From contig CM043944.1 of NCBI GenBank assembly GCA_014529385.2, positions 66,478,895 to 66,542,894 of the forward strand: 64,000 nucleotides of DNA. The letters run 5' to 3'. Under the pieces are notes generated by a model that saw only the letters and a program-made list of their open reading frames with translations, was not told the origin of the DNA and did not search any database. Made by a program: the position numbers and the translations under genes. Source of the stretch: Adiantum capillus-veneris. Its lineage: Eukaryota; Streptophyta; Polypodiopsida; Polypodiales; Pteridaceae. Shown here one piece after another: positions 63,114 to 64,000 of this stretch; the stretch's first letter is position 1, and each line of letters opens with the position of its first letter.

Positions 63114-64000
63114 GACCTACTACACATGGAAAAAATAAGAAACTTGTAAAACTTCTCATCTTTTGGTCACACCAAGCCTCCAAAGTTGATGGACCAGTAC
63201 ATTTTCATCAAAACAGTCATTTCTTACGTTTTATTGCATAAAAATAAGATTAGGGATTTTTGTAGGACTTGAGATAGATTCCCTGGTTAACTTCAATGGG
63301 TTGGTGATCAGAACATATGATTGCTTCTCACTCACTATTTTTTGTTTTTCCAAAAGAAATAGGTACAAAAAAGTTGAAATTTTTCCATTATGCAAACCTA
63401 TCATCAAAGTTTCTATAGCCACGCTCAATACAAATAATATATGCATGTTTTCTTAGTTCCTTGTTGTCTTTAGGTTCATAAGGAGCCATGGAGTATGTCA
63501 AAAGAATAATACATCTCTTACCAAGGGGAATCTTGGGGACAAAGATGAAGTGCTAAATACAACAAACATGAAAAAACTGGGTTCAACATTATGAGTTGTA
63601 GAATACCATAGAAATTATTCAATATCTAGCCAAATTTTATGCTTATGACTAGATATGCTTACTACCTACAAAATGCATATAGTTATCACAAGAAACTAGT
63701 AATATTGAAAAAGCTATACTTAATATACTAGAATGTTTCGTTTTCTTTTATAATTGAAAAAATCAACCATCGTTGTGTACTATGCAAAATAGGATATTAG
63801 GTGCCCCAAAACTCAAGGAATATTAGTTTTATGTTACAATATGCGACATACAAAATCAAAAATGAATTTGGATATCATGAAAGCCACCAAAAAAATTATA
63901 GGAGAGCTAAAATTGGCTAAAAAATAGGATTTGACAGTTTTTGTAATTTGGTCATAGCTTAAAACTTTAACATTTATTTCTCCCTATAAGCACCAGGACA
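63114..64000. other. AT-rich sequence, no gene seen
   Basis: Should hold the Ty3-B Gag start and leader if the element were intact, but no Gag motif, primer site or LTR end could be recognised up to the window edge. Short minus-strand frames (63446-63231) show no family resemblance. Confidence 0.35.

Larger units (their letters stand above)
59095..64000 (-). mobile_element. Ty3-B internal region (runs to or past the window edge)
   Basis: Minus-strand Gag, protease, RT, RNase H and integrase in Ty3 order, with two internal deletions (protease/RT and integrase zinc-binding part). Close relative of Ty3-A by the D-G-G-A protease, the block between zinc knuckle and protease and the polypurine tract. 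The 5' LTR and the Gag start are not seen. Confidence 0.75.

Noticed and set aside
1-64000. Host protein-coding, tRNA or rRNA genes
   Set aside because: Every coding-like stretch that I could interpret belongs to a retroelement; no intron-bearing host gene, cloverleaf or rRNA segment was recognised by eye. A profile and tRNA search would be needed to exclude small genes.

Overview
This is nuclear DNA of a land plant and consists almost entirely of nested, decayed retrotransposons. I found no host protein gene, tRNA, rRNA, CRISPR array or bacterial-style operon that I can support. The evidence for a plant is plant-type Ty3 elements with long LTRs, aRH-like RNase H and tRNA-type primer sites, a Ty1/copia element with the initiator-Met primer site, a plant L1 LINE with an RT-associated zinc finger, and very long (GA)n microsatellites. 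The retroelement mix and the second, unusual LINE would fit a fern or other non-flowering plant, but I hold that weakly. Labels such as Ty3-A or LTR-B are local names for this report. Most coordinates of decayed parts are good to about 20-50 bases; LTR ends backed by target duplications, primer sites or polypurine tracts are exact or nearly so.

Layout. 1-430: start of an LTR (LTR-E, plus). 880-1310: Ty3 RT fragment (minus). 2170-9480: Ty3-H (minus), split by a complete L1-type LINE (LINE-1, 4985-9153, 16-bp target duplication) and carrying a copia LTR. 10030-10500: LINE-2 fragment (plus). About 11500-12094: inverted copy of LTR-E. 12300-15260: Ty3-D (plus), which has a retropepsin-like frame after its integrase. 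15360-16720: repeats built round a palindrome. 16909-20640: decayed coiled-coil coding region ending exactly at a polypurine tract and LTR-G. 22251-24400: truncated minus copy of the copia family. 24506-29058: LTR-B', containing LINE-2 (25972-28275). 29804-39132: Ty3-A (minus), with its 3' LTR, all pol domains, gag, primer site and a truncated 5' LTR. 39133 to about 51900: Ty3-C (minus), a gag-integrase element without RT; its long leader holds a ~285-bp tandem array, a complete copia (43985-48844) and a solo LTR (50011-50806). 51950-53400: another Ty3 remnant. 54130-56870: diverged repeats and a coiled-coil remnant. 56963-64000: Ty3-B (minus), whose 5' end was not found.

How the parts work together. 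Each element once encoded Gag, protease, RT/RNase H and integrase for its own copying, and the insertions give an order of events: Ty3-H is older than LINE-1, Ty3-C is older than the copia and the solo LTR, and LTR-B' is older than LINE-2. Every pol gene seen is broken by stops, frameshifts or deletions, so none looks autonomous now. LTR promoters are visible as TATA boxes on the minus strand in four LTRs, and many of the (GA)n tracts lie inside LTRs.
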